A stretch of DNA of 48,329 nt, from positions 1 through 48,329 of the forward strand of contig JAEOTK010000174.1 of the NCBI GenBank assembly GCA_016839875.1. The letters are read 5' to 3'. Numbering within the stretch: the first letter of the stretch is position 1; every line of letters starts with the position of its first letter. Positions 8,471 to 16,662 of this stretch are shown here, in pieces. Both the position numbers and the translations under genes were made by a program. Origin of the DNA: Candidatus Heimdallarchaeota archaeon. Its GTDB lineage: Archaea; Asgardarchaeota; Heimdallarchaeia; Heimdallarchaeales; Heimdallarchaeaceae. Under the pieces are notes generated by a model. That model did not search any database. It was not told the origin of the DNA and was given only the letters and a program-made list of their open reading frames with translations.

Positions 8471-8980
8471 ATGAAAGGTATTATCTCAAAACATAAAGAC
8501 TCATTTACTGGTATTTTACTTAATGATGATAAGCTGTTTTATACATTTTATTCTTTCAAGAGTAAAAACGAAGCTGCATCATATTTCTCAAAGATTGCAA
8601 ATGAAGAAGTAGAAATAGAGGAGGGACACCATCCAATAATTGATGCTATTAACGGGATTGTTGATGGAACTTCATTTGATTTACCTAGAATAGAATTTGA
8701 TTTCAGTGGTTTTACTAATAACGAAATGGCTGTTCTCAAAGAGCTACTAAAGGTACCTGCAGGAGAAGTAGTTTCGTATGGTGAGCTTGGAAAAAGAGTA
8801 GGTATCTCTCATGGTGGACAATTTGTTGGTAATGTAATGATGAAAAACAGATTTGGTCCCATTGTTCCTTGCCATCGTGTAATTTTATCTAGTGGAAAAC
8901 TTGGTAAATTTGCTGGAAGAAGTAATCATCCCATGAAAAAGAAACTATTGAGACAAGAAGGTGCTAAATTCAAAGAGTAA
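8471..8980 (+). CDS. ogt: methylated-DNA-protein-cysteine methyltransferase (Ogt/MGMT)
   Basis: A suicide DNA-repair protein that takes the O6-alkyl group from guanine onto its own cysteine. About 169 residues, the usual size. The acceptor motif is PCHRVI, preceded by the helix-turn-helix region VPAGEVVSYGELGKRVG and followed by GKLGKFAG. The frame is open further upstream to 8273 but that part overlaps the divergent kinase gene. ATG 8471 has a GTGAT ribosome site at 8463-8467 and is correctly placed for the TATA box at 8432. Residues 1-70 form the poorly conserved N-terminal domain. With Tag it gives two independent alkylation-repair routes in this window. Confidence 0.93.
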   Translation: MKGIISKHKDSFTGILLNDDKLFYTFYSFKSKNEAASYFSKIANEEVEIEEGHHPIIDAINGIVDGTSFDLPRIEFDFSGFTNNEMAVLKELLKVPAGEVVSYGELGKRVGISHGGQFVGNVMMKNRFGPIVPCHRVILSSGKLGKFAGRSNHPMKKKLLRQEGAKFKE

Positions 8981-9003
8981 TTGTAACAGCTTCTTTTCTA
9001 TCT

Positions 9004-10056
9004 TTACACTATTTTCTTTCTTTTTCGATTTAATTTTGCAATAATGGGAAGTATAAGACTTAGTGATAACAATCCTAAGAAACTGCTTTCCTCTGTATTT
9101 TCGGGTTCAGTGATAATTGGTCTCTTTTCAACTTCTACTTCCAAACTTGTCAGATTTTCGTAAGTGATGAAATTATAGTACATGTCTACAGCGTAGATGT
9201 CAACACTATAGGTTCCATTTCCGCTAATTGTGAAACTTCCGTTGAAATGATTATTACCTTCATTCTCAAGATCATAGCTATTTACTAAATATGTATGAGA
9301 AGATATGACTGCATACAAATGAGCTGTTACCTGTGATATTGTATTGTCATCAGTAATTTTCACTCTGATATTTAATATATCAGAAAATTGGCTCTCTAAG
9401 TGTTCAAATGCAGATTCTTCTAATACTGGAGGAGTGTTCTCTAAACATCCAAGAGCCTTTGCTATGCAATAACAAAATTCTTTGTAGTATATCGCAGTGT
9501 TACCTGTAACAATGTTTCCATCGACATAAGCTCTAACATCTAGATAAATCCCCCCCGCATTGGTTAAATCACCACTAATACCTGCATATCCAGTTACGTA
9601 TGTATCATTAATTACTCCCGCTTCTGCTAAAACAAGTGGTCCGTGACAAATAGCAGCGAGAATTATTACTTCTGAATGCGCTAATCTAACTTGATCTAAA
9701 ACTTCTTCACTCGTAATCAGATTGGCAGGACCTTCTCCTCCAGGAATAATAATACAATCATACTCTGAAACATTAACTTCTGAAATCAAAATATCTGTTT
9801 CAATGTCTCCACCAGAATGAGTAACAATTTTTTCGAGTCCAGCGATTGTAAAATCTGTTCCGCCTCTTTGTTGCAACCAGTTCTTAACATTGTATAATTC
9901 ACCATGATCATAACCATCAGCTACAAAAGCTACAAATTTATATCCAGTAAGATCAATTGTGTCTGCTTTGGTTATTGTAGATGTGTTAAATAAGAAGATA
10001 GATAATAAAAGCAAGAATAGAATAAATTGAACGATCTTCAGGTTTCTGCTTCTCAT
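9004..10056 (-). CDS. membrane-anchored extracellular DJ-1/PfpI-family protein
   Basis: About 350 residues. Starting at ATG 10056 gives a clean signal peptide (MRSRNLK then a hydrophobic run). Residues 35-205 are a DJ-1/PfpI domain: CIIIPGGEGPANL and nucleophile elbow AAICHGPLVLAEAG with the reactive Cys. Residues 205-310 look like an Ig-like beta-sandwich (SGNGTYSVDIYAVD). The C terminus has a Glu/Asn-rich stalk, a single membrane helix and a basic tail (LNRKRKKIV). The enzyme domain should therefore face outside, whereas most DJ-1 proteins are cytoplasmic. Protease, glyoxalase or amidotransferase activity cannot be told apart. A TATA-like GATTATAA near 10088 suggests an almost leaderless mRNA. 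The longer TTG-started frame adds four residues only. Confidence 0.8.
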   Translation of the reverse strand: MRSRNLKIVQFILFLLLLSIFLFNTSTITKADTIDLTGYKFVAFVADGYDHGELYNVKNWLQQRGGTDFTIAGLEKIVTHSGGDIETDILISEVNVSEYDCIIIPGGEGPANLITSEEVLDQVRLAHSEVIILAAICHGPLVLAEAGVINDTYVTGYAGISGDLTNAGGIYLDVRAYVDGNIVTGNTAIYYKEFCYCIAKALGCLENTPPVLEESAFEHLESQFSDILNIRVKITDDNTISQVTAHLYAVISSHTYLVNSYDLENEGNNHFNGSFTISGNGTYSVDIYAVDMYYNFITYENLTSLEVEVEKRPIITEPENTEESSFLGLLSLSLILPIIAKLNRKRKKIV

Positions 10057-10129
10057 TATACTATCCAAGAAGTAGAAAACGCACTTATAATCTTGTGGTA
10101 TAAGAAGCCATTCATAATATTTCAGGAAT

Positions 10130-10933
10130 TTATTTCAAACTTGCTATTATATCATCAACAATATTGCTGAAAACTTCTTCAGTTTTATCATCTATTAACA
10201 CTGCAGGTTTTCCAACGTCTCCTGCTTCACAGATTGCTGGTATCAATGGAACTGCACCAAGAAACCTGAGAGATAACTTCTCTGCAATTCGTTTTCCGCC
10301 ATCTTTCATGAAGATATTTGTAACTTCATTACAATGAGGACAAACAAAACCTGACATATTTTCAACAACTCCAATGATTGGAGATTGTGTAACTTCTGCA
10401 AAGTTTATTGATTTTGATACATCTAATAACGAAACTTCTTGAGGAGTTGTTACAATTATCATTCCATCTAGTTCCTTAATCGTTTGAACAATGGACAAAG
10501 GTTCATCACTGCTTCCAGGTGGGAGATCCACGAGAAGAAAGTCTAATTCACCCCAAATGACATCAGCAATCAACTGCTTTAGAGCTTTTATTTTCATTGG
10601 TCCTCGCCAAATAATTGCCTTGCTCTTATCCTGCAGAAGAAATTCCATTGAAACAATTTTTACTCCACCAGATTCTATAGGTAGTATTTTGTTGTCCTCT
10701 ACCTTCAGCTCATCAAATTCGACACCAAACATAAGAGGAATATTTGGACCTGTTATATCTGCATCTAATACACCTACTTTGTATCCTTTGTTAGCTAGAG
10801 TTTGAGCAACGTTGACTGTAACAGTTGTTTTTCCTGTCCCTCCTTTACCAGACAATATGGCGATTTTGTGTTTTATTTTCGATAATGTTTCCTCGATTCT
10901 TTTATCTTCTTCACTTTGTAAATTTACGTTCAT
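10130..10933 (-). CDS. Mrp/NBP35-family Fe-S carrier ATPase
   Basis: A 267-residue P-loop ATPase of the ParA/MinD superfamily that assembles or carries iron-sulfur clusters. The deviant Walker A SGKGGTGKTT spans residues 28-37, followed by DADITGPN and DLPPGSSDEP, all hallmarks of Mrp/ApbC/NBP35. A CxxC pair in FVCPHCNEV near residue 195 is the expected bridging-cluster site at the dimer interface. No N-terminal DUF59 or ferredoxin domain is present, the usual archaeal form. The Fe-S-dependent activase at 5701 is an obvious type of client, but no direct link is visible. The gene stands alone, divergent from the FAD oxidoreductase gene. Confidence 0.93.
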   Translation of the reverse strand: MNVNLQSEEDKRIEETLSKIKHKIAILSGKGGTGKTTVTVNVAQTLANKGYKVGVLDADITGPNIPLMFGVEFDELKVEDNKILPIESGGVKIVSMEFLLQDKSKAIIWRGPMKIKALKQLIADVIWGELDFLLVDLPPGSSDEPLSIVQTIKELDGMIIVTTPQEVSLLDVSKSINFAEVTQSPIIGVVENMSGFVCPHCNEVTNIFMKDGGKRIAEKLSLRFLGAVPLIPAICEAGDVGKPAVLIDDKTEEVFSNIVDDIIASLK

Positions 10934-11024
10934 TTATTTTGCACCAGGAATTCATTTAACTCTTCAGACCCCCTACTTAAAAATTCGATGATATAACGAT
11001 AAATACCACATTCATTGGATAAAC

Positions 11025-11034
11025 CTTTTTAAAC
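11025..11034 (+). promoter_or_regulatory. TATA box for the FAD oxidoreductase gene
   Basis: CTTTTTAAAC is a plausible archaeal TATA box in the short region between the divergent Mrp and oxidoreductase genes. It predicts transcription from about 11056, which rules out the longest frame (TTG 11043) and leaves ATG 11076 or 11091 as start codons. Confidence 0.4.
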
Positions 11035-11090
11035 CATAATTCTTGTCTTTGTTGTATCAGAAGCACGATTTCTTGATGAGATGTTCAGTG

Positions 11091-12434
11091 ATGACAGAGA
11101 AGCAATACGACATTGTGATTATCGGAGCAGGCATGCTTGGAATGGCTACAGCCTATTATTTGAAAATGAATAATTCAGAGAAAAAGATTCTTGTTGTTGA
11201 TAAGGAAGCTTCAGCTGGAGCAGGAAACACAGCACAATCAGCAGCAATGTACAGAGATACTTTTTCATCAGAAGTCAATCTTATGTTAAGTAGCACAACA
11301 AGAGATTTCTTCAAACATGTTCAAAATTATTTGGGAGTTGCACTATCATTAAAGGATATAACCTACTTATGGTTGATGGATAGAGAGCAATTTGAGCAAA
11401 ACAAAAATGCAATTGAAGCTATGATCGACAATAAAATCCGATTAGAGATTCTTGAAAGGGATGATATTCAGAAGAAATTACCTGAAATCGTAGTTGATTT
11501 TGAGGGAAATCAAGATGCTGAATTACTTGGTTTAAGGAACATAGATTACGGAATTCTTGGATATGATTGTGGGGAGCTGGATGCAGATAAAATAACAAGA
11601 GACTTTTATGAAACAGAATTCAAGAAAATGGGTGGAGAGACATTATATTCAACTAAAATAACTAAACTAGTTCTTGAACCAGTAGGAGAAAAACTTGGAA
11701 TTCCAGGAGAACCAGTAGGATGGCAAAAGAAGAAAATCGGTGCTGCAGAGACAGAGAAAGGAGAAAAAATAATTGCTGATACATTCTTACTTGCGACAGG
11801 ACCGTGGGCTAATGAACTAGCTCTACCTTTAGGAATTAATTGCCATTCAATGCCATTGAAAAAATCTCTTTATAGAGTGCAACATGACAGACTTTCAGGA
11901 TTATTAGATAACGATAATTTCAACGAAGATAAGACTATACCTTTCATAATATTCCCAATGTATGGACTCTATACAAAACCTGTAAAATATAATAACAGCA
12001 TTTGGATTGGGGGAGGATGTGTCGTTGGAAAGCCTTTTGAGATGACAAATACTGACGATATAACTTCAGAAAATAATCCCTTAAATGATTTTGAAGCTGA
12101 TCCTCGTAAATATGAGTATGATCACTATTTAATTCTCTCTGAATACCTACCCGTGTTAAAGGATCTACCATTAACAAGTTGTTGGGCAGGCTATTATGCT
12201 ATGAATACAATAGATAAAAATCCAGTAATCTTCAAAACTGATAATATAGATGGGTTGATTGTTGTAACATCCGCTTCAGGTAGTGGAATAATGAAAGCAG
12301 ACGCTATTGGTCGGATTGCTGATGCATTATATCGTGGTGAAAAATATGCTGAGCTCTTTGGTGGAACTAAATTCAAAGTTTCCAGGTTGAGCTTAAAAGA
12401 AAGAGATGTAGACAAAGAGTATTTCGTTATCTAA
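11091..12434 (+). CDS. FAD-dependent oxidoreductase of the DAO family (sarcosine/D-amino-acid oxidase type)
   Basis: About 447 residues from ATG 11091. The ADP-binding motif is IVIIGAGMLGMATAYYL, followed by the acidic end of strand 2 (VVDKEASAGAGNTAQS) and a second flavin motif DTFLLATGPWANEL. The C-terminal SGSGIMKADAIGRIADAL closes the FAD site. This is the DadA/GlpO/sarcosine-oxidase superfamily, which oxidises amines, amino acids or glycerol-3-phosphate. A short linker at residues 190-220 interrupts the usual order. Substrate unknown; proline-like or N-methyl amino acids are possible, given the hydroxyproline dehydratase in the window, but that is speculation. The predicted start site near 11056 excludes the TTG-started longer frame. 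ATG 11076 is an alternative start. Confidence 0.82.
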   Translation: MTEKQYDIVIIGAGMLGMATAYYLKMNNSEKKILVVDKEASAGAGNTAQSAAMYRDTFSSEVNLMLSSTTRDFFKHVQNYLGVALSLKDITYLWLMDREQFEQNKNAIEAMIDNKIRLEILERDDIQKKLPEIVVDFEGNQDAELLGLRNIDYGILGYDCGELDADKITRDFYETEFKKMGGETLYSTKITKLVLEPVGEKLGIPGEPVGWQKKKIGAAETEKGEKIIADTFLLATGPWANELALPLGINCHSMPLKKSLYRVQHDRLSGLLDNDNFNEDKTIPFIIFPMYGLYTKPVKYNNSIWIGGGCVVGKPFEMTNTDDITSENNPLNDFEADPRKYEYDHYLILSEYLPVLKDLPLTSCWAGYYAMNTIDKNPVIFKTDNIDGLIVVTSASGSGIMKADAIGRIADALYRGEKYAELFGGTKFKVSRLSLKERDVDKEYFVI

Positions 12435-12493
12435 ATTCCCCAAAATCACCATTTCCAAAAAAGTTAATAAATACTTTATTCATCTTGTTATTC

Positions 12494-12535
12494 GAGGAGA
12501 CCTCAATGGGGTATCGTGTTCTTCTTCCCTAATAA
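12494..12535 (+). promoter_or_regulatory. possible leader peptide and hairpin upstream of leuS
   Basis: A GAGGAG ribosome site (12494-12499) is followed by ATG 12506 and an eight-codon frame MGYRVLLP with two tandem CTT leucine codons, ending in TAA TAA (12530-12535). GAGG and CCTC around AGA can pair, which would hide the ribosome site. A TATA-like TTAATAAATAC (12464-12474) could start transcription close to here. It lies about 160 nt before the leucyl-tRNA synthetase gene, so leucine-dependent control is conceivable. The frame is very short and may be chance. From here to 12696 I see no other gene. Confidence 0.3.
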
Positions 12536-12696
12536 GTCGGACAACTGCTCTATTGGTTTCAAGTTTTCTTGTTTCTTTTACAGCTTTAAGATGACAATAG
12601 ATAACTCTTTTAATGACAATTTTAGCATCAGTGCAAAGGAACGAAACAACAGCTGTTCAAGGAATATTAAAGACTGTACAACTAAAGGTGAGAATT

Positions 12697-15630
12697 TTGA
12701 CAACTTTCCTAGATGAAATACGTGAAATAGAAAAAAAGTGGCAGAAAAGATGGCAAGATGACCAAATATTTGTTGGAAATGTAGATAGCTCAAGACCCAA
12801 GTGGTTTTTTACAGTATCTTATCCGTACGTTCAAGCTCCTTTTCATATAGGTCATAGTCGAACCTATGGAATGGGCGATATCTTTGCTCGTTACAAAAGA
12901 CAAAGAGGATTCAACGTTTTGTGGCCAATGGGTTTTCATATTACAGGTACACCTGTTCTTGCTGTATCTTGGAAAATTAGGAATAACGATGAAGATGAAT
13001 GGGAGAAATATCGTGATTATGTCTCAATCTATGAAGATGATGAAGAGAGAATAGAAGAACTAGTTGCTTCTTTTACAGAGCCAGAAAATGTAGCAAATTA
13101 TTTTTCAGAGAAAATTATCAACGATTTTCTACTCATGGGTTATTCACTTGATACTACAAGACAATTCACTACAGGGGATAAGGACTATAATAAATTCATT
13201 GAGTGGCAATATTTCAAGTTGAATAATAAAAATCTAATCACCAAAGGAGACCATCCTATACTATGGTGTGTGAATGATAAAAATGCTGTTGGTGAAGATG
13301 ATATACAATCAGGAGATGAGCTTAAAGTAGAAGTGTCTGAATTTGTTGGCATTAAGTTTAAACTTGAAAATGGAGTCTTTCTGGTTGCAGCAACTCTTCG
13401 ACCTGAAACTATCTACGGAGCAACCAATGTTTGGATTCATCCTGATGCTTCATACAATGAAATTTCAATTGATGGTGAGAAATGGATAGTTTCTATAGAA
13501 GCAACACTGAAGTTAATGGAACAAAATCATGAGACTGAGATAATCAGAGAATTAGAAGGTAAAGAATTACTAGATAAAAATGTTGAAGTTCCCTTAACAA
13601 AAGCCAAAATTCCAATTTATCCAGCAACTTTTGTTGATACTGATCATGCCACAGGAGTTGTATATAGTGTTCCTGGTCATGCCCCCTATGATTATGCAGC
13701 TTTAGTTGACTTACAAAGAGATGAAGAGACCATCGAGAAATATGATTTGAATTCAGAGACGTTAAAACAAATTAATCCAATATCCTTGATAGAAGTAAAA
13801 GAATACGGAGAATTTCCAGCTGTAGAGATATACGAAAAACTGGGTATAAAATCTCAAAAAGAAATTAAGAAATTAGAAGAAGCTACACAGACAATCTACA
13901 AGGACGAGTACTACTCTGGAATTATGAAAGAAAATACTGGAGAATTTAAGGGATTGAAGGTAGAAGAAGCTAAGGATAGAGTAGCTGATACCCTCTTCGA
14001 GATTAATTTAGCAGCTCCAATATATGAACCATCTACCAAAGCATTTTGCAGATGTGGAGGTCAAATTGTTGTTGCTATTTTACAGAATCAATATTTCTTG
14101 AATTATGGTGACAAAGAATGGAAAGAAAATGCCTTCAAAGCATTGAACAAAATGAGTATTATACCAGAAAAATACAGGCTAAGTTTCGAAAATACTTTTC
14201 ACTGGTTGAATCAAAGACCTTGTGTCCGTAGACGAGGATTAGGAACAGAGTTTCCATTTACCAAAGGAGAAGGATGGATAATAGAATCTTTGAGTGATTC
14301 AGTTATCTACATGTCCTTTTACACCATTGTCAGATACATTAAGAATAATAATCTTCAACCTGAACAACTAAAACCTGAATTGTTTGACTATGTGTTCTTA
14401 AGTGAAGGAGACATCAAAGAAGTAAGTAAGAATACCTCAATATCCGAAGAAATTATTAAACAAATGAAAGAAGAATTTGAGTACTGGTATCCAAATGATT
14501 TAAGACATACTGGTATCCATCACATTTCAAACCATTTGTCATTTGCTATCTTCCATCATGTTGCAGTATTTCCAGAAAAATACTGGTTGCCTGCATTTTC
14601 GATAAATGAGATGTTGAGTTATGAAGGAGAATCGATGAGCAAAAGTAGGGGGAACGTAATCCCAATAGCACACATCCCAGACAGATATAGTGTCGACCTA
14701 ACTAGATTGCATTTAGCTTCAATTGCAACAGCAGATACTGTTGTAGATTGGAGAGAATCTGAGGTTAGTTTTGCTCAACAAAGAATGAAGAAATTCTGGG
14801 ATTATGCATTGAGTGTAATTGATGTTAAGAAAGTGAAAGAATCTGATTATTCCTTCCCATCAAAAGTCTTCCTTTCTTCAGTTAAAGCCAATCTGGAAGC
14901 TGCTCTAAATGCAATTGAAAAATTCAATGTAAGAGACTATATTCTGGATGGCTATTATGCAAACATAAAAGCAATTGATGCATACCAAAAATTAGCAGAA
15001 CACCTGTCTGAAGTTGAAAGAAAAACTGTGTTAAGAGAAGTCATAGAATTTTTGGTTGTTTTTATGGCTCCTGCTATTCCTCACATCTGTGAAGAATTGC
15101 ATGAAAGAATGGGATACAGTGATTATGTTTCTTTGAAGATAATTCCAGAAATAGATATAACTGCAGATGATAAAATCTATGCACTCCAAGCTAAGTATAT
15201 GGATGACTTGATGGAAGATATAGAACAAATTGTGAAGCTTGTCAAAAAACAACCAAAGAAGATTCATATTTATATCAACGCAGAATGGAAGAATACTCTC
15301 TATAAATTGGCAAATAATATCTTCAAGGAAGAAGCAGTTCAGATAAATAAAATAATGCAAGAAGCTAAAGGAAACAAAGAACTAAGCAACTATATGAAGG
15401 AAATTGCAAACGAAGCAAAACTGATGTTAAAGGATCCTACTATATTTAGAATCAAGATGCTGGGATCAAAGGATCAGAAAAAAGCAATTGAAGGATATAA
15501 GGAGTTTATCAGTAACAAGTATAGTGATTCAGAGATCTTAATTCATCTAGCAGATGATAAAGAAACATACGATCCACAGAAAAAATCACAAAAAGCTAGA
15601 CCAATGAAACCTGCCTTACTTCTAGAATAA
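12697..15630 (+). CDS. leuS: leucyl-tRNA synthetase, archaeal/eukaryotic type
   Basis: Charges tRNA-Leu with leucine. About 977 residues from TTG 12697. HIGH motif in APFHIGHS (residues 50-53), editing-domain (CP1) motifs TLRPETIYGATN and SVPGHAPYDYAAL, and KMSKS variant SMSKSRGN. The CP1 position and the C-terminal region with KKPK-type lysines match archaeal and cytosolic eukaryotic LeuRS rather than the bacterial form. I chose the TTG because AAGGTGAG lies just upstream (12685-12692) and the protein then begins at the family's usual LDEIREIEKKWQKRW. The open frame back to ATG 12613 has no ribosome site and an unconserved extension. Downstream, an inverted repeat at 15665-15692 may mark the transcript end. 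Confidence 0.95.
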   Translation: MTTFLDEIREIEKKWQKRWQDDQIFVGNVDSSRPKWFFTVSYPYVQAPFHIGHSRTYGMGDIFARYKRQRGFNVLWPMGFHITGTPVLAVSWKIRNNDEDEWEKYRDYVSIYEDDEERIEELVASFTEPENVANYFSEKIINDFLLMGYSLDTTRQFTTGDKDYNKFIEWQYFKLNNKNLITKGDHPILWCVNDKNAVGEDDIQSGDELKVEVSEFVGIKFKLENGVFLVAATLRPETIYGATNVWIHPDASYNEISIDGEKWIVSIEATLKLMEQNHETEIIRELEGKELLDKNVEVPLTKAKIPIYPATFVDTDHATGVVYSVPGHAPYDYAALVDLQRDEETIEKYDLNSETLKQINPISLIEVKEYGEFPAVEIYEKLGIKSQKEIKKLEEATQTIYKDEYYSGIMKENTGEFKGLKVEEAKDRVADTLFEINLAAPIYEPSTKAFCRCGGQIVVAILQNQYFLNYGDKEWKENAFKALNKMSIIPEKYRLSFENTFHWLNQRPCVRRRGLGTEFPFTKGEGWIIESLSDSVIYMSFYTIVRYIKNNNLQPEQLKPELFDYVFLSEGDIKEVSKNTSISEEIIKQMKEEFEYWYPNDLRHTGIHHISNHLSFAIFHHVAVFPEKYWLPAFSINEMLSYEGESMSKSRGNVIPIAHIPDRYSVDLTRLHLASIATADTVVDWRESEVSFAQQRMKKFWDYALSVIDVKKVKESDYSFPSKVFLSSVKANLEAALNAIEKFNVRDYILDGYYANIKAIDAYQKLAEHLSEVERKTVLREVIEFLVVFMAPAIPHICEELHERMGYSDYVSLKIIPEIDITADDKIYALQAKYMDDLMEDIEQIVKLVKKQPKKIHIYINAEWKNTLYKLANNIFKEEAVQINKIMQEAKGNKELSNYMKEIANEAKLMLKDPTIFRIKMLGSKDQKKAIEGYKEFISNKYSDSEILIHLADDKETYDPQKKSQKARPMKPALLLE

Positions 15631-15664
15631 AAATAAAGAAAATTCCAAGTAAAAATAGGGTGAA

Positions 15665-15692
15665 AAATTAGAAAATCTGAAAAATCTAATTT
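15665..15692 (+). terminator. inverted repeat downstream of leuS
   Basis: AAATTAGA (15665-15672) and TCTAATTT (15685-15692) form an 8-bp stem with a 12-nt loop, 35 nt after the leuS stop. There is no long T run, so it could be a weak terminator or an RNA-stability element. The rest of the 280-nt region to 15910 holds a further inverted repeat, AGTATT-A-AATACT (15837-15849), which may be the TATA region of the next gene. I see no other gene there. Confidence 0.3.
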
Positions 15693-15910
15693 CTCCCCAT
15701 TCTTTCGTCTATAATGTTCTCTGAACATATAATAAGTAATATGCATAATTTTAAAAGGGCAGTTTCACCCGAGCATTTACAACATAATGTAAAAGCAATT
15801 TTAGTTTGCAATATTTTATGTTCATATAAGCAAGGAAGTATTAAATACTGCTTAAGCAAAATAAATCTATACTACATAGAGAAAGCAAAAAGATATCACG
15901 GGGCACAATA

Positions 15911-16594
15911 ATGATGATACAAAATTCCAAGATTGATGGAGTAACTCTTAAAAAAATGATGATCACTGCTGCTAGTAATTTGGAGCAAACAAAGGAGCAT
16001 CTTAATGAAATTAACGTTTTTCCAATACCTGATGGAGATACAGGTGTTAATCTGTTTTTGACTATTAGAACTGTAGTCGAGCAATTAGATGAGACTGATC
16101 CATCTTCAATTCAGGAAGCAGCACAATTAATAACCAAAGGGAGCTTTCTCGGAGCAAAAGGTAATTCTGGAGTAATTATTTCTCAATTCTTCCAAGGATT
16201 CTGTGCAGAAATTGAAGAGCATGATGAAGTAGGAATCGATGTTTTCGCACAAGCACTCGAAGCTGGTTGTGAATGGTCTTATGAAGCTGTTCTTCACCCT
16301 ACTGAAGGAACTATTCTAACAGTTATCAAAGATACAGCAGCAGTTGCTAAGAAAGTAGCAGAAAAAGGTGGAGACTGGAATGAAATGATTACAGAAACTT
16401 ATTCTACTGCAGTTGTTTCACTAGAAAATACACCGAATCTTCTACCTGTTCTTAAAGAAGCAGGTGTTGTTGATGCAGGAGCAAAAGGATTCGTTAATGT
16501 CTGGCTTGGCTGGTGCTTCCAACTTATGGACAGCTTAGGAATCAAAATTGCACATATTGAAGAAGAACACGACAAATTACAAAATGGTAATTAG
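15911..16594 (+). CDS. DAK2-domain protein (DhaL / FakA N-terminal domain-like)
   Basis: A 227-residue stand-alone DAK2 (DhaL-like) domain. The nucleotide-binding signature INVFPIPDGDTGVN carries the Asp residues that hold Mg-ADP in DhaL, and GSFLGAKGNSGVIISQFF is the second conserved loop. HPTEGTILTVIKD and VVDAGAKGFV match the kinase domain of FakA, which phosphorylates fatty acids bound to FakB (DegV). FakA normally has two further domains after DAK2; they are absent here. A DegV-family gene is at 27873, so a reduced Fak-like pair is possible. A dihydroxyacetone-kinase role would need DhaK, which is not in the window. The gene is convergent with thrS. ATG 15914 is an alternative start. Confidence 0.85.
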   Translation: MMIQNSKIDGVTLKKMMITAASNLEQTKEHLNEINVFPIPDGDTGVNLFLTIRTVVEQLDETDPSSIQEAAQLITKGSFLGAKGNSGVIISQFFQGFCAEIEEHDEVGIDVFAQALEAGCEWSYEAVLHPTEGTILTVIKDTAAVAKKVAEKGGDWNEMITETYSTAVVSLENTPNLLPVLKEAGVVDAGAKGFVNVWLGWCFQLMDSLGIKIAHIEEEHDKLQNGN

Positions 16595-16628
16595 ATTAAT
16601 ACCATTTATTACTCTTTTATTTTAATTA

Positions 16629-16662
16629 AAAAAATAGTAGAAATGAGTAAACATTTACTCAT
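16629..16662 (-). terminator. hairpin and T-run terminator of thrS
   Basis: ATGAGTAAA (16643-16651) and TTTACTCAT (16654-16662) form a 9-bp perfect stem with almost no loop, and the thrS stop codon (16655-16657) lies inside it. On the minus strand it is followed by a seven-T run (16629-16635). This resembles an intrinsic terminator and separates the convergent thrS and DAK2 genes. Confidence 0.5.

Noticed and set aside
12555..12600. Pyrimidine tract followed by AG before leuS that looks like a eukaryotic 3' splice site
   Set aside because: No branch point or 5' site, and archaeal protein genes have no spliceosomal introns; T-rich stretches are common here.
12516..12716. 66-codon open frame in the leuS leader
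   Set aside because: Phe/Asn-rich composition, no ribosome site, and it runs into the leuS start in another frame.
15714..15911. 65-codon open frame that ends at the DAK2 start codon
   Set aside because: No ribosome site, unusual Cys/Tyr/His-rich composition and no recognisable pattern; more likely untranslated AT-rich DNA.
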